A stretch of DNA of 64,000 nucleotides from an uncultured Dehalococcoidia bacterium (GCA_958295525.1 OY282355.1:1091504-1155503), one strand, 5' to 3'. Counted from the stretch's first letter, positions 52,547-61,950 are shown. The notes: a model not told the origin generated them from the letters alone. Numbers and translations: made by a program.

Positions 52547-53749
52547 ATGACCGCGCCGCTTGCGGACGCGCGCGTTCTGGAGTTGACGTCGGTGCTCGGC
52601 GGGCCGCTGGCCGCGCGGCTGCTCGCCGACCTGGGCGCGGACGTCATCAAGATCGAGCAGCCCGGAGCCGGCGACGCCTCGCGCAAACTGGGGCCGTACT
52701 TCCTGGGCGGCGAGAGCGCGTACTTCCTGGGGTTCAACCGCAACAAGCGGAGCGTCGCGCTCGACTTGCGGTCGGACGCGGGGCGCGAGGCGTTCTACAC
52801 GCTCGCGGCGAAATCGGACGTCGTGTTGGACAACTTCCGCCCCGGCGTGCTGGAGCGCTTGCGGATAGACCACGAGACGCTGCGGAAGATCAACCCGTCC
52901 ATCATATCGGCGTCGCTCTCCGGCTTCGGGCAAGACGGGCCTTACGCGCGGCGGCCCGCGTTCGACGGCGTCGTGCAGGCGCTCGGCGGGGCGATGAGCG
53001 TCACCGGCAACCCGGGCGACGATCCGGTGTATATGGGGTTTCCGATGGGCGACGTCGGCGGCGGCTGGGGACTCGCGTTCGGAACGCTGGCGGCGCTGCA
53101 CGAGCGGTCGCGCACGGGCGAAGGGAAGCGCGTGGACGTGAGCATGCTGGATATGCAAGTGTCGTTTCAGGCGCACTTGGGCGCGTTCTACTTGGCGTCG
53201 GGCGAGACGCCGCAGCCGATAGGCTCCGGCCATCCGAGCAACATTCCGGCCAAAGCGTTCCGAACCCAGGACGGGCGCTGGGCGCAGATTCATTGCAGCA
53301 CGGAGCCGTTCTGGTTCAAGACGGCGGAGATGATGGCCGCCGTGATTCCCGGGATGGAGCGGCTGCCGGACGATCCGCGGTTCAAGACGGCGGAGGGGCG
53401 GATGGCGCATCGCGGAGAGTTGGAGGCGATCTTGGCGGAGGCCGTTCTCGCCAAGACGCAGGAGGAGTGGAGCGCGTTGTTCGTCGAGTGGGACGTGCCG
53501 GGCGCGCCGATCAACGACATCGCGGCGGTGTACGAAGATCCGCAGGTGCGGCATAGGCGCATGGTCACGGAAATAGACCATCCGACGGCGGGGCGGTTCC
53601 GCGCGTCGGGCAATCCGATCAAGATGGGGCAGGAGGAGCGGTTCGCGCCTCCGCCGACGCTGGGAGAGCACACGCGCGAGGTGCTGCGGGAGGTGGCGGG
53701 ATACTCGGACGCGATGGTGGACGCGCTGGAAGCGGCGCAGGCGGGCTAG
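52547..53749 (+). CDS. CaiB/BaiF-family CoA-transferase
   Basis: 400 residues of the class III CoA-transferase family. LELTSVLGGPLAARLLADLG, then DVIKIEQPGAGD, and the region with the catalytic Asp (VDVSMLDMQVSFQAHLGAF) are typical, as is GAPINDIAAVYEDPQV near the end. Moves CoA between carboxylic acids; the acceptor cannot be assigned. An MFS gene follows ten bases after its stop, suggesting uptake and activation of the same acid. Confidence 0.94.
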   Translation: MTAPLADARVLELTSVLGGPLAARLLADLGADVIKIEQPGAGDASRKLGPYFLGGESAYFLGFNRNKRSVALDLRSDAGREAFYTLAAKSDVVLDNFRPGVLERLRIDHETLRKINPSIISASLSGFGQDGPYARRPAFDGVVQALGGAMSVTGNPGDDPVYMGFPMGDVGGGWGLAFGTLAALHERSRTGEGKRVDVSMLDMQVSFQAHLGAFYLASGETPQPIGSGHPSNIPAKAFRTQDGRWAQIHCSTEPFWFKTAEMMAAVIPGMERLPDDPRFKTAEGRMAHRGELEAILAEAVLAKTQEEWSALFVEWDVPGAPINDIAAVYEDPQVRHRRMVTEIDHPTAGRFRASGNPIKMGQEERFAPPPTLGEHTREVLREVAGYSDAMVDALEAAQAG

Positions 53750-53759
53750 GGCCGCCGGA

Positions 53760-55094
53760 ATGAGCCGGGAGGACGCCGCAGCGGACGTGTCGCGCTTGGC
53801 CGCGCCCATCGTCGTCATCTTCTTTATGTGGGGCTTCGGCACGGGAGCGCTGTGGGTGGCGCGCCCGCTCTTCGTGGACTCGCTGGGCGGATCGCTCTTC
53901 CAGATCGGCCTCGTCTCGTCGTTCAGCGCGATGCCGCGCCTCCTCTCCGGCCCGGTGACGGGCCTGCTGTCCGACCGCTGGGGAAGGCGTCCGATGCTGA
54001 TCCTCGGCGCGGCGGCGCACGGAGCCATCCTCGTGGCGCAGTTCTTCAGCGGCGGCTACGTCCAGTTCGCGCTGCTGGAGTTGCTGGCGGGCGTGGGCAT
54101 CGCGTTTTGGACGGTGAGTTCGGGGATTCTCATCGCCGACCTCACGAAAGTCGCCAATCGGGGGCGCGGCGTGGGGCTGCGGGACACGGCGATGCGGCTT
54201 GGGATGCTCGGGGGGCCGCTCGTCGGCGGGCTCATCGCGGCGCAGTTCGAGTTGCGCTGGGTGTTCATTTTCATCGCGTCCACGAAGATTCCCGCCATCT
54301 TCGTCGTATTGTTCATCATCCCGGAGACGCGGCCGCGGCCGGCGCCCCGCCCCGCTCCAGCCCACGGGGCGGCAGGCGAGATTCCCGCCTACGCGGTCAG
54401 GACAGGCTCCGGCGGGAGCGGGCGCGAGTCCGCGCAAACGGGCGCGGCGGAGGCGGGCGGAGGCGCTCCGCGAACGGCGAAGGGCGAAAGAGGGCGGGCG
54501 TTCGGGATTCCGTGGGGGATGTTCCGGAGCAAGGAGTTCGGCGCGCTGGCGGTCGCCACATTCTCGTTCGGAATGATCGGGCTTGGGCCGGGGATATTCC
54601 GCACGTACTACCCCATTCACGCGCAGGACACGCTGATGCTCGCGCCGGACGTGATCGGGAACCTCGTGGCGGCGGGCGGCGTCCTGACGATGCTGACGGC
54701 GATGCCGACGGGAATGGCGGTCGACCGTTTCGGAAGGCGGGGCCCGCTCGTGGCGGGTTTGCTGCTGCTCGGCGCCGCCGTCTATCTGCTGGGCGCGTCG
54801 GAGGCGTTCGTCGCCGTCGCCGTGGCGGTCGGCGTCTTTGCGGCGGCGGAGGGGATGAACACGAACACGCTGCAGACCTACGCGATGGACCTCGCGCCTG
54901 CGGACAGGCGGGGCGTGTTCTTGAGCGCGTTTCACGTAGCGATGAACTTGGGGATGATGACGGGGCCGCTCGTTGCGGGATTGCTCGCGGGACGACTGGG
55001 CTTGCCGACGACGCTGCTCGTCTTCGCGGGGCTGGTCGCGGGCGCGGCGCTGCTGTTCGCGCTCACGGCGCGGGAGACGCTGCGTCGGGAGTGA
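53760..55094 (+). CDS. MFS transporter
   Basis: 444 residues with twelve membrane segments. The central cytoplasmic loop is enlarged and holds GEIPAYAVRTGSGGSG, which is the translation of a palindromic repeat copy (54377-54400) inserted in frame, followed by a charged, Gly/Arg-rich stretch. The rest is normal MFS, with DRWGRRPMLI (loop 2-3) and DRFGRRGPLV (loop 8-9). Likely co-transcribed with the CoA-transferase. Confidence 0.9.
   Translation: MSREDAAADVSRLAAPIVVIFFMWGFGTGALWVARPLFVDSLGGSLFQIGLVSSFSAMPRLLSGPVTGLLSDRWGRRPMLILGAAAHGAILVAQFFSGGYVQFALLELLAGVGIAFWTVSSGILIADLTKVANRGRGVGLRDTAMRLGMLGGPLVGGLIAAQFELRWVFIFIASTKIPAIFVVLFIIPETRPRPAPRPAPAHGAAGEIPAYAVRTGSGGSGRESAQTGAAEAGGGAPRTAKGERGRAFGIPWGMFRSKEFGALAVATFSFGMIGLGPGIFRTYYPIHAQDTLMLAPDVIGNLVAAGGVLTMLTAMPTGMAVDRFGRRGPLVAGLLLLGAAVYLLGASEAFVAVAVAVGVFAAAEGMNTNTLQTYAMDLAPADRRGVFLSAFHVAMNLGMMTGPLVAGLLAGRLGLPTTLLVFAGLVAGAALLFALTARETLRRE
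54377..54400. repeat. Palindromic repeat copy inside an MFS gene
   Basis: GCGAGATTCCCGCCTACGCGG matches the intergenic copies at 7188 and 7302 up to the centre of the palindrome, then differs. It codes for part of the enlarged central loop. Confidence 0.7.
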
Positions 55095-55162
55095 GCGGCG
55101 GGAGGCTTGGAACAACCGACCGCCAAGCGCCCGTCTGTCCCGCGCCGGACGAAACGCTGTGA

Positions 55163-55168
55163 TAGCAT
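55163..55168 (+). promoter_or_regulatory. Possible -10 box of the amidohydrolase gene
   Basis: TAGCAT in GTGATAGCATCCCGG, 33 bases before the ATG at 55201, which itself follows AGGAGGAGC. No -35 box was convincing. Confidence 0.3.
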
Positions 55169-55200
55169 CCCGGTTAGCCGGACGGCGCAGGAGGAGCGAT

Positions 55201-56268
55201 ATGGCGAACGCTGCGGTTAGGCTTATGGACTCCGACGGCCACCTCATCGAGTCGAACGCCGAGTTGGGCGCCTATGTGGACGACTCCATCAAGGCCGTCG
55301 CCACCGGGCAAGTCCCCGCGCAGGACGGCCCCTTCCCCACGCTCGACGGCATCCACAACTTCTTCAAGGGCAAGGGCGGAAGTTTCGGCGGCCCCCGCCA
55401 AATGGCCAGCGAGGAGCGCGCGGGCTCCGGCGAGGACTGGTCCGTCTTCCTCGATAAGACCGGCATCGAGCGCACCGTCATCTTCCCCACGCGCGGCCTC
55501 GCCGTCGGCTTCATCCAAACGCCGGAGTACGCCTCCCGCCTCTGCCGCGCCTACAACGACTACGTGTTCGACCGCTACCGCAAAGTGGACGAGCGCATCC
55601 ATCCCGTCGGCCTCATTCCGATGCAGAGCCCGCAGGAGGCCGTCGCCGAACTGCGCCGCGTCGTCCGCGATCTGGGAATGCCCGGCGCGATGCTTCCGAC
55701 CACCGGCCTCCCGCTCACGCTCGCCCACGAGTACTACTGGCCGGTCTACGAGGAAGCCGCCTCGCTCGGGTGCGTCCTCGCCTTGCACGGCGGCTCCAAC
55801 CGGGGCATCGGCATAGACACCTTCACCGACTTCGTCGGCTCCCACATTCTCCATCACCCCGTGCCGCTAATGTACGCCCTCGTCTCTTTCGTCTATCAGG
55901 GCGTGTTGGACAGGTTCCCCGGCCTCAAACTCGCCTTCCTCGAGGGCGGCCCCGGCTGGCTCGTTCCCGTGCTCGACCGCGCCATCCGCGACGACGAATT
56001 CTTCGGCAAAGTCGCGGAGCGTCCGTTCGACGAATACCTCACGAGCGGCGACGTGCTCATCGGCTGCGAGGGCAACGACGTCAGCCTTCCCTACGTCGCG
56101 TCGCGCATCGGCATCGAGCCCTTCGCCTACTCCTCCGACTACCCGCACGAGGTTGACCTCGCCGCCGCGATGCACGAGATAGACGAGACGCTCGAATCCG
56201 AAACGCTCAGCGAAGCGCAGAAGCGCGCCGTCCTCTACGACAACGCCAAGCGTTTCTACGGCTTCTAA
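55201..56268 (+). CDS. Amidohydrolase family protein
   Basis: 355 residues of the amidohydrolase_2 family. LMDSDGHLIESN holds the DxDxH variant of the metal motif, ALHGGSNRG a metal His, and YSSDYPHEVD the catalytic Asp. It is closest in style to the gene at 861. Followed by a second amidohydrolase (56,346) on the same strand, so both may act in one pathway. Substrate unknown. Confidence 0.88.
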   Translation: MANAAVRLMDSDGHLIESNAELGAYVDDSIKAVATGQVPAQDGPFPTLDGIHNFFKGKGGSFGGPRQMASEERAGSGEDWSVFLDKTGIERTVIFPTRGLAVGFIQTPEYASRLCRAYNDYVFDRYRKVDERIHPVGLIPMQSPQEAVAELRRVVRDLGMPGAMLPTTGLPLTLAHEYYWPVYEEAASLGCVLALHGGSNRGIGIDTFTDFVGSHILHHPVPLMYALVSFVYQGVLDRFPGLKLAFLEGGPGWLVPVLDRAIRDDEFFGKVAERPFDEYLTSGDVLIGCEGNDVSLPYVASRIGIEPFAYSSDYPHEVDLAAAMHEIDETLESETLSEAQKRAVLYDNAKRFYGF

Positions 56269-56288
56269 CGGGCGGCGCCTGCGTAGCG

Positions 56289-56294
56289 TATACT
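56289..56294 (+). promoter_or_regulatory. Probable -10 box of the second amidohydrolase
   Basis: TATACT, 51 bases before the GTG at 56346, which has ACGGAGG upstream. Confidence 0.4.
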
Positions 56295-56345
56295 CTCCGC
56301 CGCGCGGCGCGCCGCCCCGACGCGGCCGGCCCGAACGGAGGCTCC

Positions 56346-57359
56346 GTGAAGATAGACGTCTTCAACCACATCCTGCCCAAGCCCTACTTCGACAAGATGA
56401 CCGAGATGAGCGCGGAGGGCGCCTATATGATGAAGCGCGTCTCCGCCATCCCGATGCTCTACGACGTCGAGGCCCGCTTCGAGAAGATCAACCAGTTCGG
56501 CGAGGACTACAAGCAGGTCTTCTCCCTCAACCTCCCGCCCATCGAGGTCGTCGCCGGCCCCGAGGACAGCCCCGAACTCGCCCAGATCGCCAACGACGGC
56601 ATGGCCGAAGTCGCCGCCAAGCATCCCGACCGCTTCCCCGGCTTCGTCGCCGCCCTCCCGATGAACAACGTGGAGGCTGCCCTCGCCGAGACCGACCGCG
56701 CCGTCAACGAACTCGGCGCGAAGGGCATTCAGATATTCAGCAACGTCAACGGACGCCCCCTCGACGACCCCGAACTCGCGCCGATCTTCGACAAGATGGC
56801 CGAGCACGACCTCCCGATATGGCTGCACCCCACGCGCTCCGCCGAGTTCCCCGACTACGCGACCGAAGACCGCTCTTGGTACGATATGTGGTGGGCGTTC
56901 GGCTGGCCCTACGAGACCAGCGTGGCGATGGGGCGCATCGTTATGTCCGGCCTCTTCGACAAGCATCCGGACATCAAGATCATCGCGCACCACCTCGGCG
57001 GAATGGTTCCCTACTTCGAGGGGCGCGTCGGCCCCGGGCTCGACCAGTTGGGCCGCCGAAGCGACGACCCCCACGAGGCCGGAACCCTCGCCCGCCTCGC
57101 CAAGCGCCCCTACGACTACTTCCGTATGTTCTACGCCGACACCGCCACCTTCGGCTCCGTCCCCGCCACTGAGTGCGGCCTCGCCTTCTTCGGCGCCGAC
57201 CGCGTCCTCTTCGCGTCCGACGCCCCCTTCGACCCGGAGAAAGGCTCAGGCTACATACGCTCCACCCTCGCCGCGATGGACGGCGTCACCGCCTCCATAG
57301 AGGACAAGCAGAAGATCTACGAAGGCAACGCCCGCCGCCTGCTGAAGTTGGACGGGTAG
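56346..57359 (+). CDS. Amidohydrolase family protein (decarboxylase-like)
   Basis: 337 residues related to gamma-resorcylate decarboxylase/ACMSD. MKIDVFNHILPKPY shows DxFxH rather than HxH; IWLHPTRS holds a metal His; IIAHHLGGMVPYF and LFASDAPFDPEKG supply the later His and Asp ligands. This pattern resembles aromatic acid decarboxylases more than the other paralogues do. GTG start. Confidence 0.9.
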   Translation: MKIDVFNHILPKPYFDKMTEMSAEGAYMMKRVSAIPMLYDVEARFEKINQFGEDYKQVFSLNLPPIEVVAGPEDSPELAQIANDGMAEVAAKHPDRFPGFVAALPMNNVEAALAETDRAVNELGAKGIQIFSNVNGRPLDDPELAPIFDKMAEHDLPIWLHPTRSAEFPDYATEDRSWYDMWWAFGWPYETSVAMGRIVMSGLFDKHPDIKIIAHHLGGMVPYFEGRVGPGLDQLGRRSDDPHEAGTLARLAKRPYDYFRMFYADTATFGSVPATECGLAFFGADRVLFASDAPFDPEKGSGYIRSTLAAMDGVTASIEDKQKIYEGNARRLLKLDG

Positions 57360-57366
57360 CCCCGCC

Positions 57367-58476
57367 CTACCCCAGCCCGTAGTACCGCGCCGGGTTGTCG
57401 GCCAAAATCTTCCGCACGACGCGCGGGTCGAGGTCGTCGCGCCGCTCCATCACGCCCACCATTCCGTTGTCCCTCGACTGATCCTGGTGCCCGTAGTCCG
57501 ACCCCATAATGATGTTGTCCTCGCCGATGGCGCCGATCAGGTACGGAATGTCCTCGTCCGTTTCGGCGGCGACGTAGAGGCGGTAGTCGCGGAACAGGCT
57601 CGGCCCGAAGTCCATCGCGGCGTCCGGGTTGCCGCGCGAGTTCGTCCGCGTCGAGCGCCGCAGGTGATGCACGACGTAAGGAACCCACGACGCCGACGCC
57701 TCGATGAATCCGAAGCGCAGCCCGGGGAAGCGCTCCGGCACCTTGTGCGCCACCAAGTCGCGGAACGCGAACAGCGGCAGCGACCGCACGTGCGGCAGGT
57801 TGTGCGACACCGAGCGGTCGAACACCTGCAGCATCCCCGGCGACCCGCCTCCCGTGTGGACGCTGATCGCCATATCCAGCCGCTCAGCCGCCGCGTACAC
57901 GGGGAAGAAGTACGACTCCGCAAGGGAGCGGTCGCCTTCCACGCCACGGAAGAAGACGCCCACCGCGCCGTTCTCCCGCGCTATCTCGATCTCCCGAAGC
58001 GACGCCTCGATGTCGCGCAACGGCGGCGCGACGACCCAGCGCAGGCGGTCGCCCGCCACGCGCCAAGCGTTCGCCATATAGCGGTTGTAACTGCGGCAAA
58101 TCGCCGTCTCCAACTCCACGTCGTCGGTGATGTAGGCCAGCAGCACGGTGGGGAACACGACTTCCGCGTCCACGCCCCGCTTGTCCATATCCTCCACGCG
58201 GGCGGCGGGATCCGTGATGTACCGCACCTCCTTGCGGATGTCCGCGCGCTTCTCCTCCGACTCCGAGCCGCCCACCGCGACCGCGTAACTCCCCTTCCCG
58301 TGGCGTTTCGGCACCGCGTTCCCGTTGATCATCCAAACGTAATCGCGGGCGCCGTCCGCCTCCGGCGGCGCGACCGAGGCCAGCAGCGGCCTGCGGTCGT
58401 ACAGCGCGGGATCGAAGTGCTCCCATACGCCGGGGTGCTCAATGATGTGCGTGTCCGCGTCCACGATGCCTGGCAT
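57367..58476 (-). CDS. Amidohydrolase family protein
   Basis: 369 residues. Metal motif VDADTHIIEHP near residue 5, VHTGGGSPG, FIEASASWVP and MGSDYGHQDQS are the family positions. Longer than the other three because of a segment after residue 60 with MINGNAVPK. It converges with the gene at 56,346; the palindromic gap is only seven bases. AGGAGGACGGC precedes the ATG. Confidence 0.88.
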   Translation of the reverse strand: MPGIVDADTHIIEHPGVWEHFDPALYDRRPLLASVAPPEADGARDYVWMINGNAVPKRHGKGSYAVAVGGSESEEKRADIRKEVRYITDPAARVEDMDKRGVDAEVVFPTVLLAYITDDVELETAICRSYNRYMANAWRVAGDRLRWVVAPPLRDIEASLREIEIARENGAVGVFFRGVEGDRSLAESYFFPVYAAAERLDMAISVHTGGGSPGMLQVFDRSVSHNLPHVRSLPLFAFRDLVAHKVPERFPGLRFGFIEASASWVPYVVHHLRRSTRTNSRGNPDAAMDFGPSLFRDYRLYVAAETDEDIPYLIGAIGEDNIIMGSDYGHQDQSRDNGMVGVMERRDDLDPRVVRKILADNPARYYGLG

Positions 58477-58513
58477 TGCCGTCCTCCTGCGCGCTCCTGC
58501 GCCGTCCGCCGCG

Positions 58514-58519
58514 AGTATA
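58514..58519 (-). promoter_or_regulatory. -10 box for the leftward amidohydrolase
   Basis: On the minus strand TATACT, 38 bases before the ATG at 58476. Confidence 0.45.
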
Positions 58520-58546
58520 CGCCTCCCGCCGCCATCCGCGCCGCGT

Positions 58547-58552
58547 TATACT
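58547..58552 (+). promoter_or_regulatory. -10 box for cfa
   Basis: TATACT, 43 bases before the ATG at 58596. Together with the box at 58514 it gives a short divergent promoter region. Confidence 0.45.
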
Positions 58553-58595
58553 CTTGCGCCGATGCGCCGCAAGCGCAAGGAGCGTTGCGACCCGT

Positions 58596-59717
58596 ATGGC
58601 GAATGCGAAGTTCAGAGAGCAGGCCGAGCGCCTTTTGGCGCGCGCCGAAGTGACGGTGAACGGGCAGGCCCCGTGGGACATTCAGGCGCACGACGAGCGG
58701 GTCTTCGCCCGCGTGTTCGCGGAAGGCTCCATCGGCCTCGGCGAATCGTATATGGACGGCTGGTGGGACGCCGCCCAGTTGGACGAGACGATGGCCCGCA
58801 TCCTCGGCGCGGGCGTCCAGCATCTCCTGCCCCGCAACCTCGGCGCCGCCAAACTCGCCCTCGCCGCCCGCTGGACGAACCGCCAGAACAAGAAGCGCGC
58901 GTGGGTCGTCGGCGATCAGCACTACAACCTCGGCAACGACCTCTTCGCCGCCACCTTCGACTCCCGGCTCACCGGCAGTTGCGGCTACTGGAAGGACGCC
59001 CAAGACCTCGACGCCGCGCAGGACGCGAAACTCGACCTCATCTGCCGAAAGATCGGCCTCCGCGCCGGGCAGTCCGTATTCGACATCGGCTGCGGATGGG
59101 GCGCGTTTATGGGCTTCGCCGCCGAGAAATACGGCGCGTCCTGCGAGGGCGTCACGATCTCCGAGGAGCAGGTCAAGCACATCCGCGAACGCTACGCCGG
59201 CCTGCCCGTGACCGGCCATCTGAAGGACTACCGCGACGCGCGGGGAACGTTCGACCACGTCGTCTCGATGGGCATGTTCGAGCACGTCGGCCCCCGCAAC
59301 TACCCCGCCTACTTCGCAACGGCGGAGCGCCTTCTGAAAGACGGCGGACTCTTCCTTTTGCACACCATCGGCGCGAACAAGTCCATCAACGCCATAGACC
59401 CGTGGATGGACAAGTACATCTTCGTCAACGGCGCGCTCCCTTCCGTCGCTCAGATCGGGCGCGCCGTCGAAGGCCGATTCATCGTGGAGGATTGGCACAA
59501 CTTCGGCCCCGACTACGACAAGACGCTCGTGGCGTGGCGCAACAAGTTCGAATCCAACTGGCCTTCGCTCAAAGAGAAGTACGGCGAGCGCTTCCGCCGA
59601 ATGTGGAATTTCTACCTGCTCTCCTGCGCCGGCGGCTTCCGCTCCCGCAACATCCAACTCTGGCAGGTCGTCCTCTCCAAGCGGGGCGTCCCCGGCGGCT
59701 ACGCCGCCGTGCGCTGA
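58596..59717 (+). CDS. cfa: Cyclopropane-fatty-acyl-phospholipid synthase
   Basis: 373 residues. SAM-binding motif VFDIGCGWGAFMGFAAEKYG; MGMFEHVGPRNYPAYF and the catalytic-site segments GLGESYMDGWWD and LTGSCGYWKD match the CFA family, which methylenates unsaturated acyl chains in membrane lipids. A longer frame exists upstream, but ATG at 58596 with AAGGAG in front and the -10 box at 58547 fits best. Confidence 0.94.
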   Translation: MANAKFREQAERLLARAEVTVNGQAPWDIQAHDERVFARVFAEGSIGLGESYMDGWWDAAQLDETMARILGAGVQHLLPRNLGAAKLALAARWTNRQNKKRAWVVGDQHYNLGNDLFAATFDSRLTGSCGYWKDAQDLDAAQDAKLDLICRKIGLRAGQSVFDIGCGWGAFMGFAAEKYGASCEGVTISEEQVKHIRERYAGLPVTGHLKDYRDARGTFDHVVSMGMFEHVGPRNYPAYFATAERLLKDGGLFLLHTIGANKSINAIDPWMDKYIFVNGALPSVAQIGRAVEGRFIVEDWHNFGPDYDKTLVAWRNKFESNWPSLKEKYGERFRRMWNFYLLSCAGGFRSRNIQLWQVVLSKRGVPGGYAAVR

Positions 59718-59767
59718 GGCGCGGCGTTGTAATAGGCCTCTTCTAAAGCGCCTCGCCCCGCGCCTGC

Positions 59768-59773
59768 TAGAAT
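59768..59773 (+). promoter_or_regulatory. -10 box implying a leaderless message
   Basis: TAGAAT runs directly into the ATG at 59772, so the usable start is the ATG at 59781, about where transcription would begin. Confidence 0.5.
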
Positions 59774-59780
59774 GGCGGGA

Positions 59781-61658
59781 ATGGCGATTTCTATCGAGCA
59801 ACGCTTGGCGCGCGGGCCTCTTCTCTGCGACGGCGCGACCGGCACGCAACTCTACGCTCTCGGCGTCACCGGCGCTCCGCTGGAGGCGGCGAACGTTTCG
59901 CGGCCCGACGCCGTGCGCGCAGTGCATCTGGGCTACCTCAGGGCGGGCGCGGAACTCATCGAGACCAACACGTTCGGCGCGAACGCGGCGCGGCTGGGCG
60001 CCCGCGGCATGGCCGGCCGAGTCGAGGAGTTGAACCGCGCGGGCGTCGCGCTGGCGCGGGAGGCCGCGAGGCTGCACGGGCAGCGAGTCTGGGTCGCCGG
60101 CGCGATGGGGCCCCTGGGCGACGGCGCCGACGCCGGACTCCTCGGCCCGGGCGAGGCGCGCAACCTGTTCGCCGAGCAGGCCGACGCGCTCGCCAACGCC
60201 GGCGCCGACCTCATCCTGCTCGAGACGTTCGCCTCGCTCGCGCAGTTGCGGCTCGCAATAGACGCCGCGCGCTCCGTCTGCGGCTTGCCCGTGATCGCGC
60301 AACTCACTTTCACGAGCGAGGGGCTGACGCCCGACGGCGATTCCCCGGAAGACGCCGCCGCCGGCCTCGACGGGCAGGGGCTGCTCGCGGCGGGCGCGAA
60401 CTGCAGCGTCGGCCCCGACCTCCTGCGAAGCGTCGTCGAGCGCATGGCGCCGTTGTCCGGCCTCCCCCTCATCGTCCAGCCCAACGCCGGCCTGCCCGCC
60501 TACGTGAACGGACGGCTGGAGTACGCGGCCTCGCCGGAGTACTTCGGCGAGGCGATGAGGGAAATCGTCAGGGCGGGCGCGTCGGCGGTCGGCGGTTGCT
60601 GCGGCACGACGCCGGAGCACGTCGAGGCGGCGCGCGGCGCGCTGCGGGGCGCGCGAACAACCCGTCCGCGCCCCGCCTCCTCGCCCCGGAAGGCGGAAGG
60701 GGCAACGCCCGGAGCGCCGGAGTCCCCGATCCGCGCCGAGGCCGTCCCCGCGCCCCCAACGGGGCTTGCGGAGCGCATCGCGCGCGGCGATTTCGTCGTC
60801 ACCGTGGAGGTCTCGCCGCCGCTCGGATTCGACTTCGGCGAGACGATGGAGAAATTGCGCGCCGCCCTGGGTCACGCGCACGCCGTCAACGTCGCGGACT
60901 CGCCCCGCGCGCAGGGGCGCATGAGCGCGCTCGCCGCAGCCAGCCTCGCGCAGTCGCGGATGGGCGTCGAAACCGTGCTCCACGTCGCCGTCCGCCACCG
61001 CAACCTCCTCGCGCTGCACTCCGATCTGCTCGGCGCGCACGCGCTCGGACTCCGCAACGTCTTCACCGTGATGGGCGACGTTCCGCTCACCGGCGACTAT
61101 CCGCAGGCGACGCCGGTGGCCGACATAACCGCGTCCGGCCTCATCCGGCTGATGGCGCGGTTCAACGAGGGCGTCGGCGCGAACGGCAAAGACTTGGACC
61201 AGCCGACGTCGTTCTTCATCGGCGCGGCGCTCAACTTCAACGCGCCGAACCCCGACGCCGAGTTGCGCGCGCTGGAGCGCAAGGTTCGCGCCGGAGCGCA
61301 CTTCCTCCTCACCCAGCCCGTCTCCTCGCCGGAGCCCGTCGAGCGGATGCGGTCGCTGCTGGGCGGCTTCCCCTTGCCCGTCGTGATGGGCGCGCTGCCG
61401 TTCCGCAGCGTCCGCCACGCGCGCTATCTGCATAACGAAGTGCCCGGCATCGTCGCGCCGCCCGACGTCATCGAGCGCCTCGAGCGCGCAGGCGACGGCG
61501 CCGCCGAGGAGGGGACGGCCATCGTCCGCGAGTTGCTGTCGGCGCTCGCGGGACAAATCGCGGGCGCGTACTTCATCCCGCCCTTCGGCAGATTCAGCGT
61601 CGTCGCCGAAACGATGGACGGCCTCGCCCTTCCGGGCCTGCGCTCGCCGGAGGCGTAG
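59781..61658 (+). CDS. Bifunctional homocysteine S-methyltransferase / 5,10-methylenetetrahydrofolate reductase
   Basis: About 625 residues. N-terminal homocysteine-methyltransferase barrel: LLCDGATGTQLYALG and zinc ligands in NCSVGP and GGCCGTTPEH (a Cys and a Cys pair). After a Pro-rich linker (about 295-330) comes a MetF-type barrel: VTVEVSPP, NVADSPRAQGRMSALA, NVFTVMGDVPLTGDYP and FLLTQPVSS. Matches the YitJ-like fusion, which makes methyl-THF and methionine in one chain. Cobalamin domains of MetH are absent. Confidence 0.94.
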   Translation: MAISIEQRLARGPLLCDGATGTQLYALGVTGAPLEAANVSRPDAVRAVHLGYLRAGAELIETNTFGANAARLGARGMAGRVEELNRAGVALAREAARLHGQRVWVAGAMGPLGDGADAGLLGPGEARNLFAEQADALANAGADLILLETFASLAQLRLAIDAARSVCGLPVIAQLTFTSEGLTPDGDSPEDAAAGLDGQGLLAAGANCSVGPDLLRSVVERMAPLSGLPLIVQPNAGLPAYVNGRLEYAASPEYFGEAMREIVRAGASAVGGCCGTTPEHVEAARGALRGARTTRPRPASSPRKAEGATPGAPESPIRAEAVPAPPTGLAERIARGDFVVTVEVSPPLGFDFGETMEKLRAALGHAHAVNVADSPRAQGRMSALAAASLAQSRMGVETVLHVAVRHRNLLALHSDLLGAHALGLRNVFTVMGDVPLTGDYPQATPVADITASGLIRLMARFNEGVGANGKDLDQPTSFFIGAALNFNAPNPDAELRALERKVRAGAHFLLTQPVSSPEPVERMRSLLGGFPLPVVMGALPFRSVRHARYLHNEVPGIVAPPDVIERLERAGDGAAEEGTAIVRELLSALAGQIAGAYFIPPFGRFSVVAETMDGLALPGLRSPEA

Positions 61659-61711
61659 GGAGCGCGGCGCGGCGCAGAGGCGCGTCTGTCCGTGAGCGCA
61701 GGAGAGTGGGA

Positions 61712-61717
61712 TATACT
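61712..61717 (+). promoter_or_regulatory. -10 box of the tRNA-Ala gene
   Basis: TATACT, 13 bases before the tRNA start. Confidence 0.5.
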
Positions 61718-61729
61718 GAGCGGGAGCGC

Positions 61730-61805
61730 GGGGCCGTAGCTCAGTCGGGAGAGCGCCTGCTTTGCAAGCAGGAAGTCAGGGGTTCGAGTCCCCTCGGCTC
61801 CACCA
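61730..61805 (+). tRNA. tRNA-Ala (anticodon TGC)
   Basis: 76 nt with encoded CCA. Acceptor GGGGCCG pairs with CGGCTCC (one G-T); D-arm GCTC/GAGC; anticodon stem CCTGC/GCAGG with loop TTTGCAA, anticodon TGC; T-arm AGGGG-TTCGAGT-CCCCT. It stands alone between the fused methyltransferase gene and an MFS gene. Confidence 0.97.
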
Positions 61806-61865
61806 CTTTGCGAACCCTAATGCTCTAATCAACCGCCGCGCGCCTCACGAGGGAAAGCGTCAAAC

Positions 61866-61892
61866 GAGATTTCCCGCCTGCGCGGGAACGGC
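61866..61892. repeat. Intergenic palindromic repeat copy
   Basis: GAGATTTCCCGCCTGCGCGG and following GAACGGCG, between the tRNA and an MFS gene. Confidence 0.7.
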
Positions 61893-61935
61893 GTACCGGG
61901 GACGGGATAGCGATAGGCTACGCAAGTCGCCGTGA

Positions 61936-61941
61936 GACAAT
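61936..61941 (+). promoter_or_regulatory. Possible -10 box implying a leaderless MFS gene
   Basis: GACAAT, nine bases before the ATG at 61951. No ribosome site is seen. Confidence 0.35.
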
Positions 61942-61950
61942 GACCTTCCT

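Noticed and set aside
58329-61556. A 1075-codon open frame on the minus strand
   Set aside because: It lies opposite to cfa and the homocysteine methyltransferase/MTHF reductase, both with clear family motifs; its translation is Arg/Gly/Ala-rich without motifs. It is an artefact of high GC.
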